Origin: CBDFKF01 sp965248765
GTDB lineage: Bacteria > Pseudomonadota > Alphaproteobacteria > VGEJ01
Direction of reading: 5' to 3'
NCBI GenBank assembly: GCA_965248765.1
Contig: CBDFKF010000002.1
Span: 186,001 to 250,000, forward strand
Length of the DNA: 64,000 nucleotides
This document shows, one piece after another, positions 17,250 to 25,327 of the stretch. A program made the translations under genes and the position numbers. The notes under the pieces were generated by a model. That model had not been told where the DNA came from, did not search any database, and was given only the letters and a program-made list of their open reading frames with translations. The stretch's first letter is position 1; the number at the start of each line of letters is the position of its first letter.

Positions 17250-17975
17250 ATGATTGTCTGCAAACTCACGGGAAAGTCTGGATGCGCGGTCAAGGCCCAC
17301 ATTGTGCCGAAGGCGTTCTATGAGCTACGACCTCAGTCTGAAGGACCCATCCGACTACTGACCAATACGCTGGGCCAGTTTCCGAAAAGAATGCCAGTCG
17401 GCATATATGACGACGCAATTGTCACGAGTGAAGGGGAATCGCTGTTTCGTCCTTGGGACGACTACGCCTGTGAGGTTCTACTGAACCGATTTAAAGAGTT
17501 CACTCCGCTCTACAAGAGCCATCAATTGGTGGGTTGGCAGCTCGAAGACGTCGATTATGCGCTGTTGAAACTCTTCGGGTTATCTGTGTTATGGAGGGCA
17601 CACGCATCGACTCAGCCAGCGTTTCAAAGGGTTAATCTGAGAGTGCACGAATCAAAAATACGAGACTTATTGCTTCGCGCGGAGCCCGCAAAAGCGGAAG
17701 ATTATTCGGTTTGTTTCATGCGCTGGATCGACGACGACTTCGGTCCCGTTCCTATGGATCCGTTTCAGGAACGCGATGATGGTGTAAACTTCTATCGCGT
17801 ATACTGTGGGCGATACGTCGTCTGTGTGAAGGTTGACCGTCGAGATACGGGTCCAACACTTCGCGAACTCCAAGTTGCCCCGACGCGACCCCTTCTCGTA
17901 GGCGCCCGGAACCTTCGCAAAAGCAAAGAGTGGGCGGTCATGGCGAAGATCGCTCAGAGCAATCCCCCGCCTTGA
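17250..17975 (+). CDS. HNH-like (AHIVP-motif) protein of unknown function, island cargo
   Basis: 241 residues from the ATG at 17250 (a TTG five codons upstream is possible). The N-terminus CKLTGKSGCAVKAHIVPKAF has the layout of the first half of an HNH/treble-clef motif, in which AH(I/V)(I/V)P carries the candidate catalytic His. The second Cys pair and the terminal His of a classical HNH are not evident. The remainder is a mixed alpha/beta domain with LKLFGLSVLWRA. Base composition is visibly lower in GC than in the neighbours. Genes with this layout are often island cargo next to integrases. Function is not known; a nuclease or defence role is only an inference. Confidence 0.5.
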   Translation: MIVCKLTGKSGCAVKAHIVPKAFYELRPQSEGPIRLLTNTLGQFPKRMPVGIYDDAIVTSEGESLFRPWDDYACEVLLNRFKEFTPLYKSHQLVGWQLEDVDYALLKLFGLSVLWRAHASTQPAFQRVNLRVHESKIRDLLLRAEPAKAEDYSVCFMRWIDDDFGPVPMDPFQERDDGVNFYRVYCGRYVVCVKVDRRDTGPTLRELQVAPTRPLLVGARNLRKSKEWAVMAKIAQSNPPP

Positions 17976-18081
17976 GCGGCTGGTTAGCGCGCACCATGCG
18001 GTCCGCTGGCCGTTCAGCTGGCCTGTTAGCGAGATCCCACGTGTCGATTCGAACGCTGATCGATGACGCCTCCTAGGCGGA

Positions 18082-19251
18082 TCAGATCGCGACTTCTCCC
18101 TCCAGCGCCGCCTCAATGCTCGCCGAAACATCATCTGCCGCCTGCTTGACCGGATCGGTTGCGAGGTGGGCGTAGCGCGCCGTGGTCTGTACTTGGGTGT
18201 GCCCGAGCAGCTTGCCGATCATGGGTAGGCCCTGGCCGCCCGAGACGGCGACCGACGCGAAGGTGTGGCGTAGATCGTGGATGCGCACGTCGTCGAGGTC
18301 GGCGCGGGCCCGGATGCGCCGCCATGAGCGTTGTGGACTTTGTAAATGCGTATTCGCAAATGTGCCGTTGATCACCCAGGGGTTGTCGTCGAGCCTCTCG
18401 ATCTTTCCGAGCACTCCTACGGCGGCCCCGCCGATATGGACGATCTTGGCGCCGGTCTTGGAATCGGGCAGGCGAAAAACCCCGTTGTCGAGATCCACGT
18501 AGTCCCATTTGAGCGTCAGGATTTCATTGAGACGGCAGCCCGTGAGCATCAACAGGCGAATGAGGTTGATCACCGACTGGTCCTCGTTACCTTCCCGCTC
18601 GCATTTGCGCAGGACCTCGCCCAACCGAGCCAGCTCGTCGGTGCTCAGGTAGCGCTCGCGCTTCTCCTCTTTGTACCTCTTGACGTGTCGGCATGGATTG
18701 GAGCCGTCCGGCCGCAGGCCCCACAGCTCAGCAAGGTTGAACATCTTCGAGACGATCGCGAGGTTCCGGTTCGATTGATAAGGGTTCTGTTGGAATTCAA
18801 GGTGGAAGCGGGCGACATCGGCGCGCGTTACCTCGGCTACTTTGAACCGGCCCAGCGCCGGCACGATGAAGAGCCGAAGGTTGCTGCGGTATCCTTCCGC
18901 CGACTTCGGCTTGAGACGGACCGCAATGTGTTCCTCGTCGAAGCGCTTGGTTAGATCGGCGACGGTGGTTACATGGCTGCCGCTCTGTCGGCTGGCTGCC
19001 GGGTCCTCGCCATTTCTGACGCGCGCCAAAATGTTGATTGCGCTCGTTCGGGCCTGCTCAGGCGTAGTGACACCGTGGCGACCGAGAACCATGCGCCGGC
19101 GGCGACCTCCGGCGCGGTACATCACGACGTAAGTCCGCGTGCCTCCACGCATGATGCGGATGCCGAAGCCTGGGATTTGGCTATCAGTGATGGTATAAGT
19201 CTTCTCTCGAATTTGGGCGGCTTCGACGAGATGTTTGGTGATCCTCGGCAT
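18082..19251 (-). CDS. tyrosine-family site-specific integrase of island A
   Basis: 389 residues, full length for the P4/phage integrase group. The N-terminal DUF4102-like arm-binding domain (RIMRGGTRTYVVMYRAGG) is followed by a SAM-like core-binding domain and the catalytic domain: Arg in LTGCRLNEI, Lys in PDSKTGA, HxxR in IHDLRHTFAS, and His/Tyr in LGHTQVQTTARYAHL. It points away from att copy 2 (19439-19484), 187 bases upstream of its start. It is the only integrase seen, so it is the candidate recombinase for all three att copies. Confidence 0.95.
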   Translation of the reverse strand: MPRITKHLVEAAQIREKTYTITDSQIPGFGIRIMRGGTRTYVVMYRAGGRRRRMVLGRHGVTTPEQARTSAINILARVRNGEDPAASRQSGSHVTTVADLTKRFDEEHIAVRLKPKSAEGYRSNLRLFIVPALGRFKVAEVTRADVARFHLEFQQNPYQSNRNLAIVSKMFNLAELWGLRPDGSNPCRHVKRYKEEKRERYLSTDELARLGEVLRKCEREGNEDQSVINLIRLLMLTGCRLNEILTLKWDYVDLDNGVFRLPDSKTGAKIVHIGGAAVGVLGKIERLDDNPWVINGTFANTHLQSPQRSWRRIRARADLDDVRIHDLRHTFASVAVSGGQGLPMIGKLLGHTQVQTTARYAHLATDPVKQAADDVSASIEAALEGEVAI

Positions 19252-19289
19252 GATGAACCCCCTCGCTATTGCGGAAACCGAAATGACCG

Positions 19290-19319
19290 TGGCTCCAATT
19301 TGGCTCCATGCGGGCGGGA
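19290..19319 (+). repeat. paired TGGCTCCA repeat, right island end
   Basis: Matches 4244-4273 at 28 of 30 positions in the same orientation and contains two TGGCTCCA boxes 11 bases apart. It lies in the upstream region of the integrase, between its start and att copy 2, where arm-type integrase sites or integrase self-regulation are expected. Confidence 0.55.
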
Positions 19320-19438
19320 AATCAAGGGCATTGTCAGTGCAATAGCGTGAAGCAACCAGCTAAAAAATGTCAAAGATAACAGTCCTTTAGTGAAGTATAG
19401 GGTAATTGCGTGAAGCATCGAGAGTGGCGCTGACTTCA

Positions 19439-19484
19439 ACTTTTAATCAGAGGGTCCCAGGTTCGAATCCTGGCGCGCCCACCA
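19439..19484 (+). repeat. attachment site copy 2 (tRNA-Lys 3' half)
   Basis: 46 bases identical to 4129-4174 except at one base (A at 19467 where the tRNA has T). Only the anticodon-loop-to-CCA half is present; the upstream flank differs completely from a tRNA 5' half. It is the attR of island A and at the same time the left boundary of the next block, which ends in copy 3. Confidence 0.92.
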
Positions 19485-19773
19485 TTTAGGTAACGAAAAC
19501 ATGACGTTATGGAGGGTGTGGTTGGGGCTGTCGTGGATAGAGAGATCGTGTCAGCGTCATGGTGGCGAGTCGGTGTTCCATCGGAATCCTCCTTGCCGGG
19601 AAGCCTAGCTGCGATCGACTGAAGAAATCCACGTGCCGTCGATGCTGCCGAATGTCTCCTGTTGGGCCAAAACCCGTCATCTCGGCGATGTCTGCCGGAC
19701 GGCGGCTTCACCCCCGGGAGCGGACTTCCGTCGGCTCTCAGATCTGACCCTCCGTCACGCGGTGCGTGCTTCG

Positions 19774-19965
19774 TCATCCACTCTTCGACGGTCTGACATG
19801 GCTCTGGCAGGACTGCGACGAAGGGCCCGATTTTCCCTCGCGTTGGCTCCGCTCGATGGCTTCTTCGGCCGTTTCGTTTTCTCGCCGACGCACAACCCAG
19901 GCCGGCCGCGGGTCTGGCTGACGTAACCGCTCCAGCTTCGACACTCGATTGTGGAATCGGTTCAT
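19774..19965 (-). pseudogene. small phage-type protein, frameshifted
   Basis: An ATG at 19965 follows a strong AGGAGG ribosome site (19972-19977). It starts NRFHNRVSKLERLRQPDPRP and continues with ENETAEEAIERSQREGK. The expected continuation, VAVLPEPCQTVEEW, lies in the neighbouring frame, so one base is missing in an A-run near 19835. Short proteins with ETAEEAL and a LPEPCxTVEEW ending are common next to terminase genes in alphaproteobacterial phages. Whether the indel is real or a sequencing error cannot be decided here. 19485-19770 carries no recognisable gene apart from the tail of this frame. Confidence 0.5.
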
Positions 19966-19987
19966 GCTTGGACCTCCTCGAGTTGGC

Positions 19988-20280
19988 CACACGGCGTGCG
20001 ATGTCGTCTGTTTCCACTGTACGCCGGTAGGTTTCGATGATTGCGCTGAGTGACTGCGCCTCGGTCGGCTTAAGCTCTCCGGCGGCCAGTGCTCGCGCGA
20101 TCTCACTGATCGCGCTAACCTCATCAGGAAGGCCCGCGCGGACCAACACCGCGACGGACAGCACGATCACGAATATGTCGACGAGGATTGGGGTCGCGAT
20201 TCGCGGTTCGGATTGGTGCACGACCATGCCGGCATTCCCGCTGCGGACACCCGGCAATATGGTCCGCTTTTCGCCGCCGG
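19988..20280 (-). pseudogene. DUF5681-like phage gene remnant
   Basis: The minus-strand reading EIARALAAGELKPTEAQSL followed by IIETYRRTVETDDIARRV matches the C-terminus of DUF5681-type proteins encoded near phage terminases (consensus GExTPxEAxxLxxxIExYRRTLExxDLEARI). Upstream, pieces of the same protein (GMPA..., a P/R-rich stretch, LP) appear scattered over different frames, which indicates several frameshifts. The gene is dead. Together with 19774-19965 it suggests that block B began as a second prophage-like element. Confidence 0.45.
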
Positions 20281-20337
20281 ATAACCGAGCGCCGGCTGGA
20301 CGAATGTCGTGTCGTTCTGGCAAATTGCTCGCCCACC

Positions 20338-20763
20338 ATGACCGATGACGGCACGTCCGGACCCGAGGAGGTCCAATTCCCGATCTCGCTAGCGCGGCGC
20401 GCGGGCGATATCGTGTACACCTCGGCCGTGGGCGACCACTTCTTCCACCTCGAAGACGTGCGCTACGATGCGAACGGCAACGTTCTCAGCGACGGCAGCC
20501 CGCACGCGGGCAAGAGCGTCGAGCAACAAACGCGCGGCGCCTTTCAGACCCTCGAGGCAGCGCTGAAGTCCGAGGGTTGCACCCTGGAGGACGTCGTGCT
20601 GGTCAACGCGTGGCTTGCCGACCCGCGCGATTTCGCGGCGTTCAACGCCGTATACGCCGAGGTCATGGGGGAGAACAAGCCGGTACGCTCGGTGTTCGGC
20701 ATACGCTTCATGTTCGACTGCAAGGTCGAGATCCAGGCGATCGCACACAAGCCGTTGCCCTGA
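20338..20763 (+). CDS. RidA/YjgF family protein
   Basis: 141 residues from the ATG at 20338. The family pattern is present: ISLARRAGDIVYTSAVG at the N-terminal part, SVEQQTRGAFQTLEAALKSEG, and a C-terminal SVFGIRFMFDCKVEIQAIA holding the conserved Arg and Glu that hydrolyse reactive enamines/imines. The signature differs from canonical RidA (a shorter GxIPxxP region), so it belongs to one of the Rid subfamilies. It lies between phage remnants and the carnitine genes and may handle reactive imine products there. Confidence 0.82.
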   Translation: MTDDGTSGPEEVQFPISLARRAGDIVYTSAVGDHFFHLEDVRYDANGNVLSDGSPHAGKSVEQQTRGAFQTLEAALKSEGCTLEDVVLVNAWLADPRDFAAFNAVYAEVMGENKPVRSVFGIRFMFDCKVEIQAIAHKPLP

Positions 20764-20787
20764 GCGGGCCGGACGGCGACAGCGCGT

Positions 20788-21000
20788 GTGGGATCTGATC
20801 GTGTCGAAAGACGGCTCGCGGCGATCCTGAGCGCCGATGTTGTCGGTTACAGCCGCCTGATGGCTGCCGATGAGGCGGGCACCGTCACTCGCCTAGAAAA
20901 CTGCCGACGAGAACTGATCGATCCCGCGATCGCTGACAACGGTCGCATCGTCAAGCTGATGGGCGATGGCGTGCTGGTGGAGTGGCGTGCGGCAACCTGA
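20788..21000 (+). pseudogene. class III adenylate cyclase, N-terminal fragment
   Basis: 70 codons with RRLAAILSADVVGYSRLM, then an ELIDPAIADNGRIVKLMGDG stretch, exactly the beginning of the cyclase catalytic domain, which carries a metal-binding Asp in ADVVGYS. The frame ends directly after LVEWRAAT, where a further 100 or more catalytic residues should follow. It is a truncated remnant and has no regulatory domain. Confidence 0.75.
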
Positions 21001-21251
21001 ACGATGGCGTCAGGTCAACCGCGTGATGGCGGGCGTCGCCACAAACGCTATCCACCGGCTACCCAAGCAGTGCGGTGCCAGTACGCCTCTGCCAAAAAAT
21101 CGGTAGAAGATAAAGTGATTTCTACCCGCCGTTGACACTCCTCGCCACACCACCCAGAGGGCGGATGTAACGACATCAACCCCGTCCCGAAACCGTCCTC
21201 TTCGCACCAACCGCGCTACACCCGCGAGTTCTGCAACACAATCCCCCCAAC
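21001..21251. other. intergenic stretch, no gene seen
   Basis: Together with the hairpin at 21252-21284 and the leader to 21359 this is 359 bases without a credible gene. It is richer in A+T in places (for example AAAAAATCGGTAGAAG). A promoter for the carnitine genes is expected in or after this region, but no unambiguous -35/-10 pair stands out. Confidence 0.5.
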
Positions 21252-21284
21252 AGCGGACCCTAAAGCTCTGGAGGTCCGCTTTTC
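21252..21284 (+). terminator. rho-independent terminator-like hairpin
   Basis: Perfect 8-bp inverted repeat AGCGGACC/GGTCCGCT around a 13-base loop, followed by TTTCC. It lies about 75 bases before the next start, so it would end transcripts from the left and isolate the carnitine genes. The same GCGGAC/GTCCGC words recur at 41778-41846. Confidence 0.6.
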
Positions 21285-21359
21285 CAGACAGCGGGAGTAG
21301 CATGCCCACTCTGCTAACATGCCCGCATTAGGCGGGTCCGTGCCGCGGGGGAGTTCGAG

Positions 21360-22295
21360 ATGACCACAGCGCGCAAGGTGATCATTACCTGTGCTGTCAC
21401 GGGCTCGGCCCACACGCCGACAATGTCTCCATATCTGCCGTACACCCCGGACGAGATCGCTGCCCAATCAGTAGCGGCGGCGGAAGCCGGGGCGGCGATC
21501 ATCCATGTCCATGCGCGCGATCCGGCCGATGGCAGGCCGACAAGCGATGTTGGAGTGTTCTTCGACTTCCTGCCGCGCATCAAGCAGGGTTGCGATGCCG
21601 TGGTCAGCATATCGAGCGGCGGCGGCACCGGCATGAGTATCGAGGAGCGCCTGGAGGTGGTATTCCGGGCAGAGCCCGAGCTCGCCACGCTCAACCTTGG
21701 CACCATGAACTTCGGCTACTTCCCGATGATCGAGCGATACCGCGGCAAGTGGAAGCACGACTGGGAGGAGCCGTATCTGGAGAGCTCACGCAGCGAACCC
21801 TTCATCAGCACCTTCGGCGACATCGAGTACATGATGGAGAAGGCAGGGGACATCGGCACCCGGTTTGAGTGCGAGGCATACGACGTCGGACACCTGTACA
21901 CGCTTGCGCATTTTCTCGACCGTGGGTTAGTCAAGCCGCCGGTGTTCGTGCAGACGATCTTTGGCAACCTCGGCGGCATCGGCACCGAGATCGACAATCT
22001 CGTGTTCATGAAGCGCACCGCCGATAGACTGCTCGGCGACGACTACGTCTGGTCAGTCCTCGGCTCGGGTCGCCATCAGTTCGGGCTCATCACCACCGGC
22101 GCCATCATGGGCTCGAACGTGCGCGCCGGTCTCGAAGACAACCTCTATCTTGCCAAGGGACGGCTCGCTAAATCGAATGCCGAGGCGGTGGCCAAGATTC
22201 GTCATATTCTTGAGGAGCTTTCCTTGGAGATCGCAACGCCGAGCGAGGCCAGGCAAACGCTTGCCCTCAAAGGGGGCGATCAGGTCGCGTTCTGA
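21360..22295 (+). CDS. beta-keto acid cleavage enzyme (BKACE, DUF849), probable dehydrocarnitine cleavage enzyme
   Basis: 311 residues, usual BKACE length. The TIM barrel starts with VIITCAVTGSAHTPTMSP; the zinc ligands are the two His of IIHVHARDP; and the conserved SSGGGTGMS, LNLGTMNFG and FGNLGGIGTE blocks are present. BKACEs condense a beta-keto acid with acetyl-CoA and release acetoacetate plus a new CoA ester. The gene lies 14 bases before a carnitine dehydrogenase, the arrangement known for carnitine catabolism, where 3-dehydrocarnitine gives betainyl-CoA and acetoacetate. The substrate is inferred from context. An RBS-like GGGGGAG precedes the ATG. Confidence 0.88.
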   Translation: MTTARKVIITCAVTGSAHTPTMSPYLPYTPDEIAAQSVAAAEAGAAIIHVHARDPADGRPTSDVGVFFDFLPRIKQGCDAVVSISSGGGTGMSIEERLEVVFRAEPELATLNLGTMNFGYFPMIERYRGKWKHDWEEPYLESSRSEPFISTFGDIEYMMEKAGDIGTRFECEAYDVGHLYTLAHFLDRGLVKPPVFVQTIFGNLGGIGTEIDNLVFMKRTADRLLGDDYVWSVLGSGRHQFGLITTGAIMGSNVRAGLEDNLYLAKGRLAKSNAEAVAKIRHILEELSLEIATPSEARQTLALKGGDQVAF

Positions 22296-22309
22296 CGGCG
22301 GTCAGCCGC

Positions 22310-23257
22310 ATGGTGAAGCGAGCAACACCTTCGCAAGTCGAGCGCGTCGGGATCGCCGGCGCCGGCGTCATCGGCGCCGGATGGGCCGCGCACTTTCTGC
22401 GCCGTGGGATGGACGTGGTCGCCTATGACCCGGCGCCCGACATGGAGCGCGGGTTGCGCGACACGGTGGCCGATCTATGGCCGACCATGGAGAGGCTCGG
22501 ACTTGCGGCGGGCGCGAGCCCGGACCGGCTCACCATCGCGGATTCGCCAGCCCACCTCGCTCGCGGCGTCCAGGTAATCCAAGAGAACGCGCCCGAGCGC
22601 CTGGACGCCAAGATCGCGCTCTTCGCTGAGCTGGACGCGGCTGCGCCGCCCGAGGTGGTGCTGCTCTCCAGCACGTCCGGGTTCGCCATGACCGAGATCC
22701 AGAGCGGCTGTGCGCATCCTGAGCGCACGGCGGTCGGCCACCCCTTCAATCCCCCTTATCTGATCCCGCTGGTCGAGGTGGTGGGCGGCGCCCGAAGCGA
22801 TCCTGAGGTGGTCGACTGGGCCGCCGCGTTCTACACCGCCACAGACAAATACGTCGTCCAGATGAGCCGGGAGCTGCCGGGCTTCATCGCCAACCGATTG
22901 CAAGAGGCGCTTTGGCGCGAGGCCCTGCACATGGTGGCGGCGGGCGAGGCTAGCGTTGCCGAGATCGACGCCGCGATCGCCTATGGCCCGGGCCTGCGCT
23001 GGGCGATCATGGGCCCCTGTCTCACGTTTCACCTTGCGGGAGGCCAAGGTGGCATGGCGCACATGCTCGATCACTTCGGCCCGGCGCTTGAGGAGCCGTG
23101 GACACGACTACCGGCGCCGGAACTCACGCCCGCGCTTCGTCAGGCCATGGTCGAAGGGTGCTTGGACGAGGCTGGCGAGCGAACCGTCGCCGATCTCGTG
23201 CGCGAGCGCGACGATGGTCTGATCCGAATTATCGAGGCCTTGAAACACGCGCGTTAG
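22310..23257 (+). CDS. lcdH: L-carnitine dehydrogenase
   Basis: 315 residues, the length of bacterial L-carnitine 3-dehydrogenases. N-terminal Rossmann fold with VGIAGAGVIGAGWAAHFLRRG; the 3-hydroxyacyl-CoA dehydrogenase-type catalytic region includes SSTSGFAMTEIQSG, and HPFNPPYLIPLVEVVGG with the catalytic His and conserved PFNPP; then the C-terminal helical domain (FIANRLQEALWREALHM). It oxidises carnitine to 3-dehydrocarnitine with NAD+. Paired with the BKACE upstream, it makes a two-gene carnitine-to-betaine unit. The separate thioesterase found in some of these operons is not seen here. Confidence 0.9.
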   Translation: MVKRATPSQVERVGIAGAGVIGAGWAAHFLRRGMDVVAYDPAPDMERGLRDTVADLWPTMERLGLAAGASPDRLTIADSPAHLARGVQVIQENAPERLDAKIALFAELDAAAPPEVVLLSSTSGFAMTEIQSGCAHPERTAVGHPFNPPYLIPLVEVVGGARSDPEVVDWAAAFYTATDKYVVQMSRELPGFIANRLQEALWREALHMVAAGEASVAEIDAAIAYGPGLRWAIMGPCLTFHLAGGQGGMAHMLDHFGPALEEPWTRLPAPELTPALRQAMVEGCLDEAGERTVADLVRERDDGLIRIIEALKHAR

Positions 23258-23324
23258 CCATCGCGTGTCGCACCCGGTCCCGCGACCCCGGCGGGGCTGC
23301 TCGCGCGAGTACATCAGCGGTCCG

Positions 23325-24113
23325 TTAGCGCCCGTGCCAGACTGGTTGGCGCTTCTCAGTGAAGGCCCGCGGGCCCTCTTTGAAGTCGTCCGAGCCGAGC
23401 ATCGTCTGGTAGGCCGCGAGTCGCCCGCTTCGCAAACTCGCGAACGCCTCTTCTATGCTCAACAGCTCAGTGGCCTGCACTACCTCCTTGACCGCGGCGA
23501 GCGCGAGGGGCGCAGCGGCAGCGAGCTGCTCCGACAGCCGCCGCGCCGCAGCCTTGAGCTCGGTGCGAGGAACGGCGAGGTTGATCAGCCCCCGCTTGGC
23601 CGCCTCGGCGGCGCCCATACGACGCCCGGTCAGCAACATCTCCATCGCGATCGCGCTCGGCAGCCGCCGCGGCAGGCGCAACACACCGCCAGCATCGGGA
23701 ATTAGACCGATCTTCACCTCGGGCAGAAAGAACTCGGCCTCATCACAGGCGACGATCAAATCACAGGCGAGCGCCAGCTCGAAACCGCCGCCGGCGGCGA
23801 TGCCGTTGACAGCGGCGATCACCGGCTTGTGGAGATCGAACAACTCGGTCAGCCCGGCAAAACCGCCAACGCCGAAGTCGGCGCCCTCCTCCCCGCCGGC
23901 CGCCGCGGCCTTGAGGTCCCAACCGGCCGAGAAGAAACGATCGCCCCCGCCGGTGACGATGGCCACTCGAAGTGCCGGGTCGTCTCGGAACGAGACGAAG
24001 GCCTCGCCAAGTGCGCGGCTCGTGGCGGCATCGATGGCGTTAGCTTTGGGGCGATCGAGGGTGACTTCGAGAACCGCGCCCACGACGACGCTCCGCACTG
24101 CATCGCTCGTCAT
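23325..24113 (-). CDS. caiD: enoyl-CoA hydratase, carnitinyl-CoA dehydratase (CaiD-like)
   Basis: 262 residues from the ATG at 24113. It follows E. coli CaiD closely: LDRPKANAIDAATS, DDPALRVAIVTGGGDRFFSAG, GGFAGLTELFDL, KPVIAAVNGIAAGGGFELAL, PEVKIGLIPDAGGVLRLP, and a C-terminal AFTEKRQPVWHGR. Oxyanion-hole and catalytic Glu positions are kept. CaiD hydrates crotonobetainyl-CoA to carnitinyl-CoA, or the reverse. It lies 28 bases downstream of the acyl-CoA dehydrogenase on the same strand. Divergent to the BKACE/LcdH pair, it would supply carnitine to it after CoA removal. Confidence 0.9.
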   Translation of the reverse strand: MTSDAVRSVVVGAVLEVTLDRPKANAIDAATSRALGEAFVSFRDDPALRVAIVTGGGDRFFSAGWDLKAAAAGGEEGADFGVGGFAGLTELFDLHKPVIAAVNGIAAGGGFELALACDLIVACDEAEFFLPEVKIGLIPDAGGVLRLPRRLPSAIAMEMLLTGRRMGAAEAAKRGLINLAVPRTELKAAARRLSEQLAAAAPLALAAVKEVVQATELLSIEEAFASLRSGRLAAYQTMLGSDDFKEGPRAFTEKRQPVWHGR

Positions 24114-24141
24114 TCGTTCCTCCGTCGTTGATCGACCGCTC

Positions 24142-25302
24142 TCACCGCTCATGCGGACGCAAGAGAGCACGCGAGATGATATGGCGTTGGATCTCGCTGG
24201 TGCCGTCCCAGATCCGCTCGATCCGCGAATCGCGCCAGAAACGCTCGATCGGCAACTCGTCCATCAGCCCCATGCCACCGAAGATCTGTACCGCCTGGTC
24301 GGTCACGCGCCCGACCATCTCGGAGGCATAGAGCTTGGCGATGGCCGCATCCTCGCTGGTCATCGTGCCCTGATCGAGCTTCCAGGCCGCTTTCATGGTC
24401 AAAAGCTCGGCGGCGGCGACCTCCGTTGCCATATCGGCGAACTTGAATGACGTTCCCTGGAAGCGCCCGATCGGTTGTCCGAACTGGCGCCGGGTAGCGG
24501 CCCACTCGAGCGCCATTTCGAGCACCCGCTGGGCACGGCCGACGCACATCGTGGCAACGGTGATGCGGCTCGCCGCGAGCCACGTATCGGCGAGCTCGAG
24601 GCCGTGACCCTCTTCGCCTAATACCTGCCGAGCCGGTACACGACAGTCGGTGAAGACGAGCTCGCAATTGTGGTAGCCGCGATGCGAGACGGCGGTGGGC
24701 CCGCGGCGAACCGTGAACCCCGCCGTTCCTTTGTCGACGAGCAGGCAGGTAATGCGCTTGCGCGGCCCGCGCTCGCCCTCGTCAACACCCGTCACGGCAA
24801 AGAGAATGACAAAGTCGGCCACGTCCGCGTGGCTGATGAAGTGCTTGCTGCCGTTAATGACGTAGTCGTCGCCATCGCGCGCGGCACGGGTGGTCATGGC
24901 GCGCAGATCCGAACCCGCGCTGGGCTCCGTGAGCGCGAGGCAGTCCACGCGTTCTCCGCGCACACAAGGCCTGAGATAAGTCTCCACCTGATCGCCGATG
25001 CAGGCACCCAAGATGTTGCTGGGGCGGCCGATGAACGCCTGGAGTGCATAAGAGGGCCGGCCGAGCTCGCGCTCCATCAGCGCAAAGCTGAGATGGTCGA
25101 GACCGCCACCACCGTGCTCGGTGGGCATGTTGGCGGCGTAGAGGCCTTGGTCGATTGCCCTGTCTTTGATGGCAGCAGCGAGGTCCGGCGGGACCTCACC
25201 AGTGCGCTCGACGACATCCTCATGGGGATACAGCTCGCGCGTCACGAACGCGCGTACACTATCGATGAGAAGCCGTTGCTCGACCGTCGGCTCGAAGTTC
25301 AT
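24142..25302 (-). CDS. acyl-CoA dehydrogenase, probable gamma-butyrobetainyl-CoA dehydrogenase (CaiA-like)
   Basis: 386 residues, usual length. N-terminal helical domain; the FAD region with LALTEPSAGSDLRAMTTRA and FISHADVADF; C-terminal domain with RRQFGQPIGRFQGTSFKF, the QIFGGMGLM block and SRIERIWDGTSEIQRHII. The ending RIWDGTSEIQ matches acyl-CoA dehydrogenases with catalytic Glu in the IYEGT-like or helix-G region. Situated between the CaiD-like hydratase and an ADP-forming ligase, it most likely oxidises gamma-butyrobetainyl-CoA to crotonobetainyl-CoA; in an anaerobe the equivalent CaiA works in the opposite direction. Substrate is inferred. Confidence 0.85.
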   Translation of the reverse strand: MNFEPTVEQRLLIDSVRAFVTRELYPHEDVVERTGEVPPDLAAAIKDRAIDQGLYAANMPTEHGGGGLDHLSFALMERELGRPSYALQAFIGRPSNILGACIGDQVETYLRPCVRGERVDCLALTEPSAGSDLRAMTTRAARDGDDYVINGSKHFISHADVADFVILFAVTGVDEGERGPRKRITCLLVDKGTAGFTVRRGPTAVSHRGYHNCELVFTDCRVPARQVLGEEGHGLELADTWLAASRITVATMCVGRAQRVLEMALEWAATRRQFGQPIGRFQGTSFKFADMATEVAAAELLTMKAAWKLDQGTMTSEDAAIAKLYASEMVGRVTDQAVQIFGGMGLMDELPIERFWRDSRIERIWDGTSEIQRHIISRALLRPHER

Positions 25303-25327
25303 GCTCGCTACTGCCCCGCTCTTACCT

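Noticed and set aside
19439..19484. A second tRNA-Lys gene
   Set aside because: Only the 3' half is present here and at 41939; acceptor 5' strand and D arm are missing.
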